From: Gemmiger formicilis
GTDB lineage: Bacteria > Bacillota > Clostridia > Oscillospirales > Ruminococcaceae
Length of the DNA: 64,000 nucleotides
Assembly (NCBI RefSeq): GCF_024462815.1
Contig: NZ_JANGCG010000007.1
Coordinates: 1 to 64,000, forward strand
Direction: 5' to 3'
The number at the start of each line of letters is the position of its first letter. Position 1 is the first letter of the stretch. This document shows positions 1-9,200 of the stretch, in pieces. Below the pieces are notes generated by a model, which was not told where the DNA came from, did not search any database, and was given only the letters and a program-made list of their open reading frames with translations. Both the position numbers and the translations under genes were made by a program.

Positions 1-256
1 CCGCCGCCAACGCCGCCCGGGCCGCTTTGGGGGAGGCACTGGACGAGGCCGAAGCCGCCGCAGACACTGCGGATACCGGCAGCATCGACCCCTACGGTTT
101 TGCGGAAAAATTACTCCTCGTCGGACACATCCTTGCTCTCGGCATCGTAGACAACCGGGCCCTCGGGGGCGATGCTGCCGGTATCCGCAGTGTCTGCGGC
201 GGCTTCGGCCTCGTCCAGTGCATCACCCAAAGCGGACAGGGCGGCGTTGGCGGCGG
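1..256. repeat. Inverted repeat, 87-bp arms, at window edge
   Basis: Positions 1-87 are about 95% identical (83 of 87) to the reverse complement of 170-256, with an 82-bp spacer. The right arm is the 3' coding part of the DUF308 gene on the minus strand. The left arm reads the same protein segment (ALDEAEAAADTADTGSI) on the plus strand. The four mismatches argue against a simple read-through artefact and suggest a convergent paralogue entering from the left, or an old inverted duplication. Confidence 0.85.
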
Positions 257-806
257 CGCTGGCCATACGGTCCAGCGTGCGCAGCTCCATAGCGGCGTAC
301 AAAACGCAGCCCAGATTCAGCGCACCCTCCACAATCAGCAGGATGCCGCACACCATAACCACGCTGACCGCCGCATCAAACGGATGCAGCACCAGCAGCA
401 CGCCCAAAGCCACCGAGACAACGCTGAGCAGCAGCAGCACCCACCATTTCTGGCCTTTGCGCTTGGCCAGATCAATGGCTGTGCCGACACGGCTCAGGCC
501 GTCCACCAGAATGAAGATGCCAAAGACAGCCGGCAGGAAGCTGGCCACCACCTGCGGCTTGGCCAGCGTAAAGATGCCCAGCCCCGCCGTAATGACACCG
601 CCCACCAGCATAAACGGCGCCGTAAAGCCGGTACCGCGGATGCGGGCGTACTGAATCAGGCAGACAATGCCGGTAACCAGCACCACAGCGCCGAAGGCGT
701 AGCAAATCCAGAGCAGACTGGTCTGGGGCATAATCAGCAGCATCATGCCAATGATGATATAGGCGATGCTCAGCAGCATCATTCCGCTTTTGATATAGCG
801 CAGCAT
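111..806 (-). CDS. DUF308 (HdeD-like) membrane protein
   Basis: This is an integral membrane protein of 231 residues with a series of hydrophobic helices (roughly residues 5-200) in the short paired-helix pattern of the DUF308/HdeD family. It ends in an acidic, Ala-rich cytoplasmic tail. The start MLRYIKSGM is chosen because AGGAG lies 8-9 bases upstream (815-820) and longer starts have no ribosome site. It is 22 bp downstream of the cytidylate-kinase-like gene and is probably co-transcribed with it. Family members are linked to stress or acid tolerance, but the biochemical role is unknown. Its 3' end lies in the inverted repeat at the window edge. Confidence 0.85.
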   Translation of the reverse strand: MLRYIKSGMMLLSIAYIIIGMMLLIMPQTSLLWICYAFGAVVLVTGIVCLIQYARIRGTGFTAPFMLVGGVITAGLGIFTLAKPQVVASFLPAVFGIFILVDGLSRVGTAIDLAKRKGQKWWVLLLLSVVSVALGVLLVLHPFDAAVSVVMVCGILLIVEGALNLGCVLYAAMELRTLDRMASAAANAALSALGDALDEAEAAADTADTGSIAPEGPVVYDAESKDVSDEE

Positions 807-828
807 AGGTGGCAGCTCCTTTTGCAGT

Positions 829-1437
829 TTACTTGTTGGCCGCTTCCATCGCCTTGGCGGCGGCCACAATCAGGTCGGCGCAGGCGTCACGGCCTAAGGT
901 GGCGTTCAGGCACAGGTCATAGTTCTTGGCCTCGCCCCAGCGGTTCTCGGTATAATAGTTGTAGTAGCTTGCGCGGGCACGGTCATGCTTGGCCAGCTGG
1001 ATCTCCCACAGGCGGTCGGGCATATCCTTGGCGTCAGGGCGGCTCTTGGCAAAGGCAATGCGGTCCTCCAGCGGCGCATACACAAAGGTGCGCAGGACGT
1101 TCTCGCGCTCACGCAGGACATAGTCGCCGCAGCGGCCCAGAATGACGCAGGGACCCTCGGCAGCAAGCTCCTTGATGACGTTGCTCTGCAGGATGTAGAC
1201 CTGATCGGCCAGCGGCATTGTGTTGCCCATCATGTACAGGCTGTAAATCAAGCTGCCGCTGCGCTGGTTCTCGCTGGCGGCAATAGCTTCCTCGGTCAGG
1301 CCGCTTTTCTTGGCTGCAAGGGTAATCAGTTCCTTGTTGTAAAGGGGAATGCCCAGCTTATCGGCAACGGCCTGTGCAATCTCACTGCCGCCTGATGCGT
1401 ATTCACGCGCCATCGTAATGACCATAGGTTCCTTCAT
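829..1437 (-). CDS. Cytidylate kinase-like family protein
   Basis: The 202-residue P-loop protein matches the Cytidylate_kin2 family, not canonical Cmk. The N-terminus has the variant nucleotide loop AREYASGGSEIA (about residues 10-21), followed by the helix and strand pattern LGIPLYNKELI. A conserved ILGRCGDYVLRER segment sits mid-protein and an Arg-rich lid region follows. Genes of this family are common in Clostridia and their substrate is not established, so a CMP/dCMP kinase role is only possible. It is the first gene of a two-gene unit with the DUF308 protein and has a good promoter 65 bp upstream. Confidence 0.85.
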   Translation of the reverse strand: MKEPMVITMAREYASGGSEIAQAVADKLGIPLYNKELITLAAKKSGLTEEAIAASENQRSGSLIYSLYMMGNTMPLADQVYILQSNVIKELAAEGPCVILGRCGDYVLRERENVLRTFVYAPLEDRIAFAKSRPDAKDMPDRLWEIQLAKHDRARASYYNYYTENRWGEAKNYDLCLNATLGRDACADLIVAAAKAMEAANK

Positions 1438-1501
1438 AACTGATACACCTCACATATAATTTTAGTGTAGTTTGCACAAAATGGCACACTAACATAACTG
1501 T

Positions 1502-1530
1502 ATTATACCCTGATTTTGTGGAAAACGCAA
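1502..1530 (-). promoter_or_regulatory. Sigma-A promoter for cytidylate-kinase-like gene
   Basis: On the minus strand there is TTGCGT, a 17-base spacer, then TATAAT, about 65 bp upstream of the start codon at 1437. Confidence 0.65.
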
Positions 1531-1531
1531 G

Positions 1532-1569
1532 AAAAAAATCCCGCCCGCGGTTCAAAATCCGCAGGCGGG
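1532..1569 (-). terminator. Intrinsic terminator of NfeD-stomatin unit
   Basis: An 11-bp GC-rich stem (1540-1550 with 1559-1569, one G-U pair) and an 8-nt loop are followed on the minus strand by a run of seven T, 14 bp past the stomatin-like stop codon. Confidence 0.85.
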
Positions 1570-1582
1570 AGGTGGGCTGTGG

Positions 1583-2473
1583 TTATTCGGCCTCGCCGGA
1601 AATCTCCTTGATGGCAGATACCGTTGCGGCCAGATTCTGCATATCGCTGGGAACAATCAGCTTGGTGGCCTTGCCGTCGGCAACCTTCTCCATCGCTTCC
1701 ATGCTGCGCAGGGCCAGATAGTTGTGGTTGGGGTTGGCCTCGTTGATCATACGGATGGCGTCTGCCTGCGCCTTCTGAACGGTCAGCAGGGCCTCGGCCT
1801 CGCCCTCGGCCTCACGGATGCGCTGCTGCTTCACGGCCTCGGCGCGCAGGATGGCGGACTCCTTCTCGCCCTCGGCGCGGGTGATGGCAGCCTGCTTTTC
1901 GCCCTCGGCCAGCAGGATGGAGGCGCGCTTCTCACGGTCGGCCTTCATCTGCTTCTCCATCGCCTGACGGATTTCCACCGGCGGCTCGATGTTTTTCAGC
2001 TCCACGCGGTTGACCTTGATGCCCCAGCGGTCGGTGGCCTCGTCAAGGCTGGCAGTAATCTTGGTGTTGATCAAATCGCGGCTGGTCAGCGTCTCGTCTA
2101 GCGTCATCGAGCCGATGATGTCACGCAGGGTCGTGGCGGACAGGTTCTCAATGGCCTGAATCGGGCGGTTCACGCCGTAGGCGTACATCTTGGCGTCAAA
2201 CACCTGGAAAAAGACAACGGTGTCAATCATCATGGTGACGTTGTCGCGGGTGATGACCGGCTGCGGCGGGAAGTCGGCAGCCTCCTCCTTCAGGGAAACC
2301 TTGCGGGAGATACGCTCCACAAACGGCGTGCGGATGTGCAGACCGGCGCCCCAGGTGTCCTTGTAGACGCCCAGCCACTCGGTGACATAGGCGTTGGACT
2401 GGGGCACAATGACGATGCAACGCACCAGCACCACCAGAATGATGATGAGCAGAATGGCAAAAATCAACAGCAT
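1583..2473 (-). CDS. SPFH/band-7 stomatin-like protein
   Basis: The 296-residue protein has one N-terminal membrane helix (residues 2-21), then an SPFH/band-7 domain (about 22-180) with the family signature RDNVTMMIDTVVFFQV. A long Ala/Glu/Lys-rich coiled coil follows (about 185-240; repeats of AEGEKQAAI and AEGEKESAI), then an oligomerization tail. Stomatin/slipin proteins form large membrane-associated rings and are thought to organize membrane microdomains. A strong site, AAAGGAGGAA, precedes the start. It lies 27 bp downstream of an NfeD gene, the classical partner, which supports the assignment. Confidence 0.95.
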   Translation of the reverse strand: MLLIFAILLIIILVVLVRCIVIVPQSNAYVTEWLGVYKDTWGAGLHIRTPFVERISRKVSLKEEAADFPPQPVITRDNVTMMIDTVVFFQVFDAKMYAYGVNRPIQAIENLSATTLRDIIGSMTLDETLTSRDLINTKITASLDEATDRWGIKVNRVELKNIEPPVEIRQAMEKQMKADREKRASILLAEGEKQAAITRAEGEKESAILRAEAVKQQRIREAEGEAEALLTVQKAQADAIRMINEANPNHNYLALRSMEAMEKVADGKATKLIVPSDMQNLAATVSAIKEISGEAE

Positions 2474-2500
2474 GGGAAATTCCTCCTTTTTTTTTGGAAA

Positions 2501-2965
2501 TCAAACCGCGGCCACGTCAGCGGTCACGGGCACCACGATGAGAACGGCACCGTCCACGGCGATGACCTTGCAGCGGTCCCCCACGGCCAGCGGTACCTCG
2601 GCGCGGGCCTGCCAGTCAAGGCCGTCCACCCGCACGCGGCCCAGCAGCCCGGGCTCCACTGCGACAAGGACAACCCCCTGCTTGCCGATGGTGAGGGGCG
2701 AGCCGTTGGTGACAGGGGCCTTGTGCTGCCCGCGGCGGCTGGCAAGGTTGGGCAGCATCAGCGCGAACGAGATGGCCGATACAACGGCGAAAATCAGCAT
2801 CTGCCAGCCGAAGCCAATCGGGAAGAAGCTGGCAACCATCGCCGCCGCTGCGCCCACGGCAAACCATACCGAGACAAGCGCGGTGGTGGCTGCCTCCACC
2901 GCGATGAAGGCGGCGAACGCAACCAGCCAGAGAACCGTATCAAACCACATTGAAGAAAACCACAT
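2501..2965 (-). CDS. NfeD family membrane protein
   Basis: The short-type NfeD protein has 154 residues: hydrophobic segments at about 5-25 and 30-70, then a C-terminal OB-fold beta barrel (about 90-154). It lacks the ClpP-like protease domain of long NfeD proteins. NfeD proteins pair with stomatin/slipin partners, and the next gene downstream is exactly that. The start at 2965 is favoured over the internal Met at 2950 because AAAGGAGGC lies 7 bases upstream. Confidence 0.92.
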   Translation of the reverse strand: MWFSSMWFDTVLWLVAFAAFIAVEAATTALVSVWFAVGAAAAMVASFFPIGFGWQMLIFAVVSAISFALMLPNLASRRGQHKAPVTNGSPLTIGKQGVVLVAVEPGLLGRVRVDGLDWQARAEVPLAVGDRCKVIAVDGAVLIVVPVTADVAAV

Positions 2966-3003
2966 AGGGAGCCTCCTTTCAGAGCAGGGAAGTGCTTACC
3001 ACC

Positions 3004-3032
3004 ACTGTAACATTCTATAGGGGCGCTGTCAA
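3004..3032 (-). promoter_or_regulatory. Sigma-A promoter for NfeD-stomatin unit
   Basis: On the minus strand, TTGACA, a 17-base spacer and TACAGT lie 39 bp upstream of the NfeD start codon. Confidence 0.8.
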
Positions 3033-3071
3033 GAGCAAGCTGTGTGGTGTGCACAGGATATGCGGGTGCAA

Positions 3072-3515
3072 TTAAACAATATGGAGTAATTCACTGAAAT
3101 TATACTCGTTGTAAATACGTATGCCGTTTGCTGCCAGCAGCGCGGCGGTCAGGCCGTCACCGGGAATTTTGGTGTGGGTGAAGCTGCCGTCATAAATTGT
3201 ACCCCTGCCGCAGCTGGGGCTGTTGGCCTTTAAAATCGCGGCCTCGCACCCGTACAGCTGCGCCAGCTGCAAGGCAGCCGCGGCCCCGCGCTGATACTGC
3301 GCGGTCACGTCTGCGCCACTTTCGGTCAGCACGCGGCCGCCCACGCGCTCCGCAGGCGGGCGGGGTGTGGGCAGGCCGCCGTAGACCTCGGGGCAGATGG
3401 GGATAAGGGTGTGCGCCCCGGTGTGCAGGGCATCCAGCAGGGCGGGGCAGGCGTTGTGGCCGCCGGAATATTTGCACGCCACACCCAGCAGGCAGGCGCT
3501 GACGAGAATCTTCAC
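3072..3515 (-). CDS. DUF523 family protein
   Basis: The protein of about 147 residues carries the conserved DUF523 blocks: the N-terminal SACLLGVACKYSGGHN, CPEVYGGLPTPRPPAE in the middle, and AILKANSPSCGRGTIYDG near the end, with their conserved cysteines. The function of the family is unknown, and the cysteines suggest metal or Fe-S binding. I place the start at a GTG (VKILVSACLLG), the family's usual N-terminus. An upstream ATG at 3581 would add 22 residues that look like translated leader DNA, and it falls inside the repeated AI-2E leader. The ribosome site is weak. Confidence 0.85.
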   Translation of the reverse strand: MKILVSACLLGVACKYSGGHNACPALLDALHTGAHTLIPICPEVYGGLPTPRPPAERVGGRVLTESGADVTAQYQRGAAAALQLAQLYGCEAAILKANSPSCGRGTIYDGSFTHTKIPGDGLTAALLAANGIRIYNEYNFSELLHIV

Positions 3516-3529
3516 GAAAACACCGGCTT

Positions 3530-3605
3530 TCCGTAAATTTTGCGGCAAATTCAGTATAGCATAAAGTGGGAGGGAACACAATGAAAAAGTTTTTTGACCG
3601 CCCGC
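3530..3605 (+). repeat. Duplicated leader of AI-2E gene (copy 1; copy 2 at 3675-3750)
   Basis: The stretch before and across the start of the 14-codon scar matches the stretch before and across the start of the AI-2E gene at 3726, at a fixed offset of 145 bp. Shared features are CTTTCCGTAAATT, the TAGCATAAA block, a GGAGG-type ribosome site, and the first codons up to GACCGCCCGCC. It marks a tandem duplication of a whole gene unit. Confidence 0.85.
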
Positions 3606-3625
3606 CTATGGACACACAAAATTAA
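3581..3625 (+). pseudogene. Deletion scar of a third AI-2E gene (14 codons)
   Basis: An intact mini-ORF reads MKKFFDRPPMDTQN. Its first nine residues copy the start of the gene at 3726 (MKKYFDRPP) and its last five copy that gene's end (PMDTQN, stop). It is therefore the two ends of an AI-2E family gene joined in frame after loss of about 1.1 kb. The join falls at CCCGCC, which is present at both ends of the intact copy, so deletion by short homology is likely. It keeps a ribosome site (GGGAGGG) and could still be translated. I see no sign of selection on it. Confidence 0.8.
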
Positions 3626-3636
3626 CAGGTTAGCTC

Positions 3637-3665
3637 TTGCAATGTACGCCCGCAGCCCTTACAAT
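3637..3665 (+). promoter_or_regulatory. Sigma-A promoter, AI-2E gene 1
   Basis: TTGCAA, a 17-base spacer and TACAAT lie about 60 bp before the AI-2E start at 3726. It follows a TAACAGGTTA segment and is nearly identical to the promoter at 4895, because both lie just after an AI-2E gene 3' end. Confidence 0.8.
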
Positions 3666-3725
3666 ACTACTAACTTTCCGTAAATTGTGCGGTAAAACCA
3701 GTAGCATAAAAGAGGAGGAACCACA

Positions 3726-4883
3726 ATGAAAAAATATTTTGACCGCCCGCCGAGCACGATGGGGGATTGGCTGGTGCTGGCGGCGGGGACGGCGTTGCTG
3801 TTTGCCGCTGTGGCACGGCTGCCCGCGGCCCTGATGGCACTGGGCGGTCTGCTGGCGCTGCTGGCACCCTTCGGCTGGGGGCTGGTGCTGGCCTATGTGT
3901 TGGACATACCCACGCGCTTTTTTGCGCAAAAACTGTTTGGGGGCCGCCGCGGCGGGGCTATGGCGGTCAGCTATGCGCTGTTTTTCGGCGTGCTGGCGCT
4001 GCTGGCTGCACTGGTTGTGCCCCAGCTGGTGCAAAGCATCACCGCCTTTGCCGGACGGCTGACCGCCTATGAGGAGACCATCCGACAACTCTTGCTCTGG
4101 GTGCAGGCGACCTTCGGCATCGACATGGCCACGGCGGAACAGCTGGTGCAGGCCGTGGGGAGTGAGCTGCAAGGCTGGTTCGCGTCGCTCTCCCGCCAGG
4201 CGGCTCAGACGGCGGCCCGCGCGGTGGGGGATGCTGCAGACGCCGCCGCCAATGCCTTTGTGGCGCTGGCGGTCAGTATCTACCTGCTCTCCGGCAAAGA
4301 AAAACTGCTGCACGCCGCGCACACCTGCCTGCGGGCAGCGCTGCCGCCCCGGGCGGCGGGCAGTGTGCTGGCTGTCTGCGCACTGGCCAACCGCATTTTC
4401 AGCGGCTACCTTGGCGGGCAGCTGCTGGATGCCCTGCTGGTCGGCGGCGAGACCTTTGCGCTGATGGCGGTTTTCGGGCTGGACTATGCGCCGCTGCTGG
4501 CGGTGCTGGTCGGCGTGACGAACATCATCCCGGTGCTGGGGCCGTTCCTCGGCGCGGTGCCGGGCATCGTCATCCTGCTGCTGGAATCGCCTTGGAAAGC
4601 GGCAGAATTTGCCATCATCATTTTGGTAGTGCAGCAGGTGGACGGCAACTTCATTGCGCCGCGCATCCTGGGCGGCGCCACCGGCCTGCCGGGGCTGGGT
4701 GTGCTGCTGGCCATTGTGGTGGGCGGTGCGTGGTTTGGCATCCCGGGCATGGCGCTGGGTGTGCCCACGCTGGCTGTGGTAGCGGCGCTGCTCAAGCAGG
4801 CGGTGGGGGCCGGACTGGCAGCCCGCGGCCTGGACGCAGATGCCCTCGACCGGGATTTCCCGCCCATGGACACACAAAATTAA
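3726..4883 (+). CDS. AI-2E family transporter (PF01594)
   Basis: The polytopic membrane protein of 385 residues has the usual eight hydrophobic helices and the family block GVTNIIPVLGPFLGAVPG near residue 265, followed by QQVDGNFIAPRILG. The family includes the AI-2 exporter TqsA and Na+/H+ antiporters, so the substrate cannot be told from sequence. The start has AGAGGAGGAACC just upstream. A second, more diverged family member follows 73 bp later, and a deletion remnant of a near-identical copy precedes it. The codon use is very GC-rich and matches the backbone. Confidence 0.93.
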   Translation: MKKYFDRPPSTMGDWLVLAAGTALLFAAVARLPAALMALGGLLALLAPFGWGLVLAYVLDIPTRFFAQKLFGGRRGGAMAVSYALFFGVLALLAALVVPQLVQSITAFAGRLTAYEETIRQLLLWVQATFGIDMATAEQLVQAVGSELQGWFASLSRQAAQTAARAVGDAADAAANAFVALAVSIYLLSGKEKLLHAAHTCLRAALPPRAAGSVLAVCALANRIFSGYLGGQLLDALLVGGETFALMAVFGLDYAPLLAVLVGVTNIIPVLGPFLGAVPGIVILLLESPWKAAEFAIIILVVQQVDGNFIAPRILGGATGLPGLGVLLAIVVGGAWFGIPGMALGVPTLAVVAALLKQAVGAGLAARGLDADALDRDFPPMDTQN

Positions 4884-4894
4884 CAGGTTATCTC

Positions 4895-4923
4895 TTGCAA
4901 TGTACGCTCGCAGCGCTTACAAT
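4895..4923 (+). promoter_or_regulatory. Sigma-A promoter, AI-2E gene 2
   Basis: TTGCAA, 17 bases and TACAAT lie 33 bp upstream of the TTG start at 4957. The sequence is almost identical to the promoter at 3637-3665. Confidence 0.8.
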
Positions 4924-4956
4924 ACTAATAATATGGTATAAAAAGGGGCGGAACGC

Positions 4957-6135
4957 TTGAAAGACGAACATATCTGGTCCAAAAAGCCGGAGACGATATT
5001 GGATTGGTTCTGCGTGGTCGGGGCCTGTATCGCATTTTATCTGATTTTAAACAACCTCGGGTATTTCCTGGGCAAAATCGGCTTCTTTATCGGGATTCTG
5101 TCGCCGTTTGCGGGCGGCGTGGTCATCGCCTATATCCTTGACCCGATGGTCAAATTCTTCTACATCAGGCTGTTCAAGGAGAAGAAGGGCACGCGCGGCT
5201 TTGCCATCCTGCTGGCCTACGCCGTGGCGATCCTGCTGCTTGTGCTGCTGGCCTGGCTGGTCGTGCCGCAGATCGTGAACAGCATCGGAATGCTGTTTAC
5301 GAACTTCCCCAGCTACATACAGGGCGTGCAGAATATGCTGCTCTATGTCCAGAGTGAGTACGGCATCGACCTGCAGCAGGCCACCAAAATGCTCGATGAT
5401 TCCGAGGCAATGGTCAAGGAAATCTATGCGATGGCAACCGAAGCCATGCCGCAGATCGTGGCGAGCATCGGCAGCGTGGCATCCAACTTTGTGGCGATCT
5501 TTACCTCGATCGCGGCCAGCATCTACATGCTGGCGGACAAGGACCATCTGCTGCACCAGCTGCGCACGCTGGCGCACGCCTTCCTGCCGGAGAAGGTGGC
5601 CGAAAACACCCTGCGCATCTGCCACTACGCCAATGTAAACTTCACGGGCTTTTTTGTGGGCAAGATCATCGACTCCGCCATCATCGGCGTTATCACCTTT
5701 GTGGCCATGACGATCCTGCGGCTTGATTTTGCCGTGCTGATCAGCGTGTTTATCGGCATTACGAATATTATCCCGGTGTTCGGTCCCTTTATCGGCGCGA
5801 TCCCAAGCGTGTTTATCCTGCTGCTGATAGATCCGCTGCAGGCGGTCATCTTCTGCGTGTTGATTCTGATTATCCAGCAGTTGGACGGCAACTTCATCGG
5901 CCCAAAGATTCTCGGCTCGTCCATCGGCATCTCGGCACTGTGGATTCTGTTCTCCATCGTGGTGGGCGGCGATTTGTTCGGCATTGTCGGCATGGTGGTC
6001 GGCGTGCCGGTCTTTGCCACGCTCTACGGTCTGGCGCAGGAGTTTGTGCACTATCTGCTGGATCGCCGCGGCATTGACAGCGAGGGCAAACCGGTAGAAC
6101 ACGAAGCCGAAGATACAGAAAATGTGTTTGAGTAA
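4957..6135 (+). CDS. AI-2E family transporter (PF01594), second paralogue
   Basis: The 392-residue protein is homologous along its length to the preceding gene, with the same GITNIIPVFGPFIGAIPS block and QQLDGNFIGPKILG. The N-terminal 25 residues (WSKKPETILDWF) differ, so this is an old paralogue, not a recent duplicate. The start is TTG at 4957 with GGGGCGG six bases upstream; no ATG gives a better fit. The C-terminus is an acidic tail. It probably has its own promoter (4895-4923) and ends at a strong hairpin shared with mfd. Confidence 0.92.
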   Translation: MKDEHIWSKKPETILDWFCVVGACIAFYLILNNLGYFLGKIGFFIGILSPFAGGVVIAYILDPMVKFFYIRLFKEKKGTRGFAILLAYAVAILLLVLLAWLVVPQIVNSIGMLFTNFPSYIQGVQNMLLYVQSEYGIDLQQATKMLDDSEAMVKEIYAMATEAMPQIVASIGSVASNFVAIFTSIAASIYMLADKDHLLHQLRTLAHAFLPEKVAENTLRICHYANVNFTGFFVGKIIDSAIIGVITFVAMTILRLDFAVLISVFIGITNIIPVFGPFIGAIPSVFILLLIDPLQAVIFCVLILIIQQLDGNFIGPKILGSSIGISALWILFSIVVGGDLFGIVGMVVGVPVFATLYGLAQEFVHYLLDRRGIDSEGKPVEHEAEDTENVFE

Positions 6136-6163
6136 GGGGGCTTAGCCCGCCTGCCACAAAAAT

Positions 6164-6210
6164 AAGCCGCTGTTTACAGCATAAGCACTGTAAACAGCGG
6201 CTTTTCTTTT
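6164..6210. terminator. Bidirectional terminator between AI-2E gene and mfd
   Basis: A perfect 16-bp stem (6164-6179 with 6188-6203) and an 8-nt loop are flanked by a T-rich tail on the plus strand and by CTTATTTTTG on the minus strand. It serves the two convergent genes. Confidence 0.92.
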
Positions 6211-6216
6211 TGCAAT

Positions 6217-9200
6217 TTACGCCCCCGGCAGCAGGGTTACCACATCCCGCAGCAGCACAAGCGGGCTTTCGCCCTTCTGCACGCGCAGGCTGAAGTAGGG
6301 GCGGCCCAGCGCGTTGTACAGCACCCGGTGGGGGTACTGCGCCATGACCTTTTCCAGCTGCTTCGGGCCGACAACGTCCGAGTAGAGAATCAGCTGGTCG
6401 CCGCGCTGGACGATTTCCGCAACGCCGGTGCGGGCCGCCGTCACGCGCACCAGCGAGACATCCACCAGCCCCTGCACGCTTTTGGGCGGGCTGCCGTAGC
6501 GGTCAATCAGCTCATCCAGCACGTCCTCGGCGTCGGCGGTGGTCTCGATGGCGGCGATCCGCTTGTAGGCCTCAATGCGCCCGGCGGCGTCCGGGATATA
6601 GTCCTCCGGCAGGAAGGCGTCCACGGTAATGTCCACAAGGCAGTCGCTCTTGTCGGGGGGCGGGGCTTCGCCGCGGGCGGTGGCAATCGCCTGCCCCAGC
6701 ATCTTGACATACAGGTCATAGCCCACGGCCTCCATATGGCCGTGCTGGCTGTGGCCCAGCAGGCTGCCCGCGCCGCGTATCTGCAAATCGCGCATCGCAA
6801 TGCGAAAACCGGACCCGAAGGAGGTGAACTCCCGGATGGCGGATAGCCGCTTGGCGGCCACCTCGGTCAGCACCTTGTCGCGGGTGAAGGTGAAATACGC
6901 ATACGCCCGGCGGGAGGAACGCCCCACACGGCCGCGTATCTGGTACAGCTGCGAAAGCCCCATGCGGTCGGCATTCTCAATAATCAGCGTGTTGCAGTTG
7001 CGCACATCCACGCCGGTCTCAATCAGGGTGGTGCAGACGAGAATATCAATCTCGTTGTCCAATAATTGCTGCCACACCGACGAAATCTGCTCCTCGGTCA
7101 TCTTGCCGTGGGCAATGCCGATGCGTGCGCCGGGCACCATCTTGCCGACCCGGGCGGCACATTCCTCAATGGTGTCCACGCGGTTGTGCAGATAGTACAC
7201 CTGTCCGCCGCGGGCCAGCTCCTTACGGATGGCCTCGGAGACAATGCCCTCGTCATATTCCAGCACGTAGGTCTCGATGGGCTGGCGCTCAAAGGGCGGC
7301 TGCTCGATGGTGCTCATATCCCGGATGCCGGACAGCGCCATATTCAGCGTGCGGGGAATGGGCGTGGCCGACAGCGTCAGCATATCCACGCCGATGAAGC
7401 TCTCCTTCAGCTTTTCCTTGTGCTTGACGCCGAAGCGCTGCTCCTCGTCGATGATGACAAGCCCCAAATCCTTGAACTTCACATCGTTGGAAAGCAGCCG
7501 GTGGGTGCCCACGACAATGTCCACAGTGCCGTCCTTCAGTCCGCGCAGCGTCTCCTTCTGCTCCTTCGGCGTGCGGTAGCGGGACAGCAGTCCGATGCGG
7601 ATGGGGAAGGACTCCATGCGGGTCAGCGCCGTGTTGAAGTGCTGCCACGCCAGAATCGTGGTGGGGGCCAGAATCGCGCACTGCTTGCCGCCCATCACGC
7701 ATTTGAACGCCGCCCGCAGTGCGACCTCGGTCTTGCCAAAGCCGACATCGCCGCAGAGCAGGCGGTCCATCGGCCACGGCTCCTCCATATCGTGCTTGAT
7801 TTCCGCGGCGCAGGTCAGCTGGTCGGGGGTCTCCTCATAGGCAAAGCGCTGCTCAAAATCGCCCTGCCAGGTGTCATCATCGGGGAAAGCATAGCCGTGT
7901 GCCTGCTTGCGGCGGGCGTAGAGCTCAATCAGCTCCTTGGCCATCTGCTCGGTCGCGGCCTTGACCTTCTTGCGGGTCTTGGCCCAGTCGGTGCCGCCCA
8001 GACGGCTCAGCTTCACGTTGTCGCTGTCACCCGGTGCGGTGTAGCGGGACAGCAAATCCAGCTGGGTGACCGGCACATAGAGCACGTCTTTTTTGTCGTA
8101 CTCAATGCGCAGATAATCCTTGGTGACACCCTGCACGGCCATCCGCTGGATGCCCGCATACCGCCCGATGCCGTGGTTCTGGTGCACCACCAGATCCCCC
8201 ACCGAGATTTCGCTCAGGCTGTTCAGCGCGTCCTTATTGCGCTTTTTCCGCTTCTGGGTGCTGCTCACCCCGAACGCACGCGCCGTGAACAGCGCATACT
8301 TCGCAAACGGCAGACTGCACCCGGCGGAAAGCTGCCCCGCCAGCACCTGTACCAGCCCGGCGGTGGGCGCGGCGTCTGCGTCGGTGGTGACGTTCAGCCC
8401 CTTGGCGTGCAAATCGGCGGCCAGACCTGCCGCAGCGCGGGGCGTTCCGGCCAGCACCGTGACCGCCGCGCCGCCGTTGCACAGCGGCTGGATATCCTCC
8501 AGCAGCCCGGCCACCTCGCCATTCCACGCGGGCAGCGCGTGGGCGGTGGCGTTGACAATGACCTTCAGCGGTACATCGGGCATACTGCGGGCAAAGTTTT
8601 CGGCACACAGCGTGCGGTGCACGGCGGTCTGCGCCCACAGCCAGCTGTTCTCGGCGTAGAGCTTATCCAGCCCGGCGGCCAGCGCGCCGTCCTCAATCAG
8701 GGCGGTAAGCTCCTCGCCCCGGCGGTAGGCGGTGGCGCGCTCGGCTTCCCGCAGGGAGGCGGGCTCCTCCAGAACCAGCAGCGGGTCATCAAAATAATCA
8801 AGAATTGTGGTGGGCTCGAGGTAACGCAGGGCCAGATATTTGTCCATATCCACCGGCATAGCGCCGCCGTCCAGCTGGGCCAGATCGGTGGCGGTGCAGG
8901 CCTCCAGCGCAGTGCGCCGCTTGCCGCGGGCCTTTTTGATGTAGGCGCGTATCAGTTCCGCGGCCTGCGCGGGCTGGCCAAACAGCACCTCGCGGGCGGG
9001 GGAGACGTAAATCTTCTCAATCGGCTCATCCCGGCGCTGGGTGGCCAAATCGAAGCTGTGCATCGTGTCAATCTCATCGCCCCAGAACTCGAGACGGGCG
9101 GGCTGCTTCATATCCGGCGCGTAGATGTCCACAATATCGCCGCGGATGGAAAACTGGCCCGGGCCGTCCACCTGGTCGCGCCGGGTGTAGCCCGCGCCGT

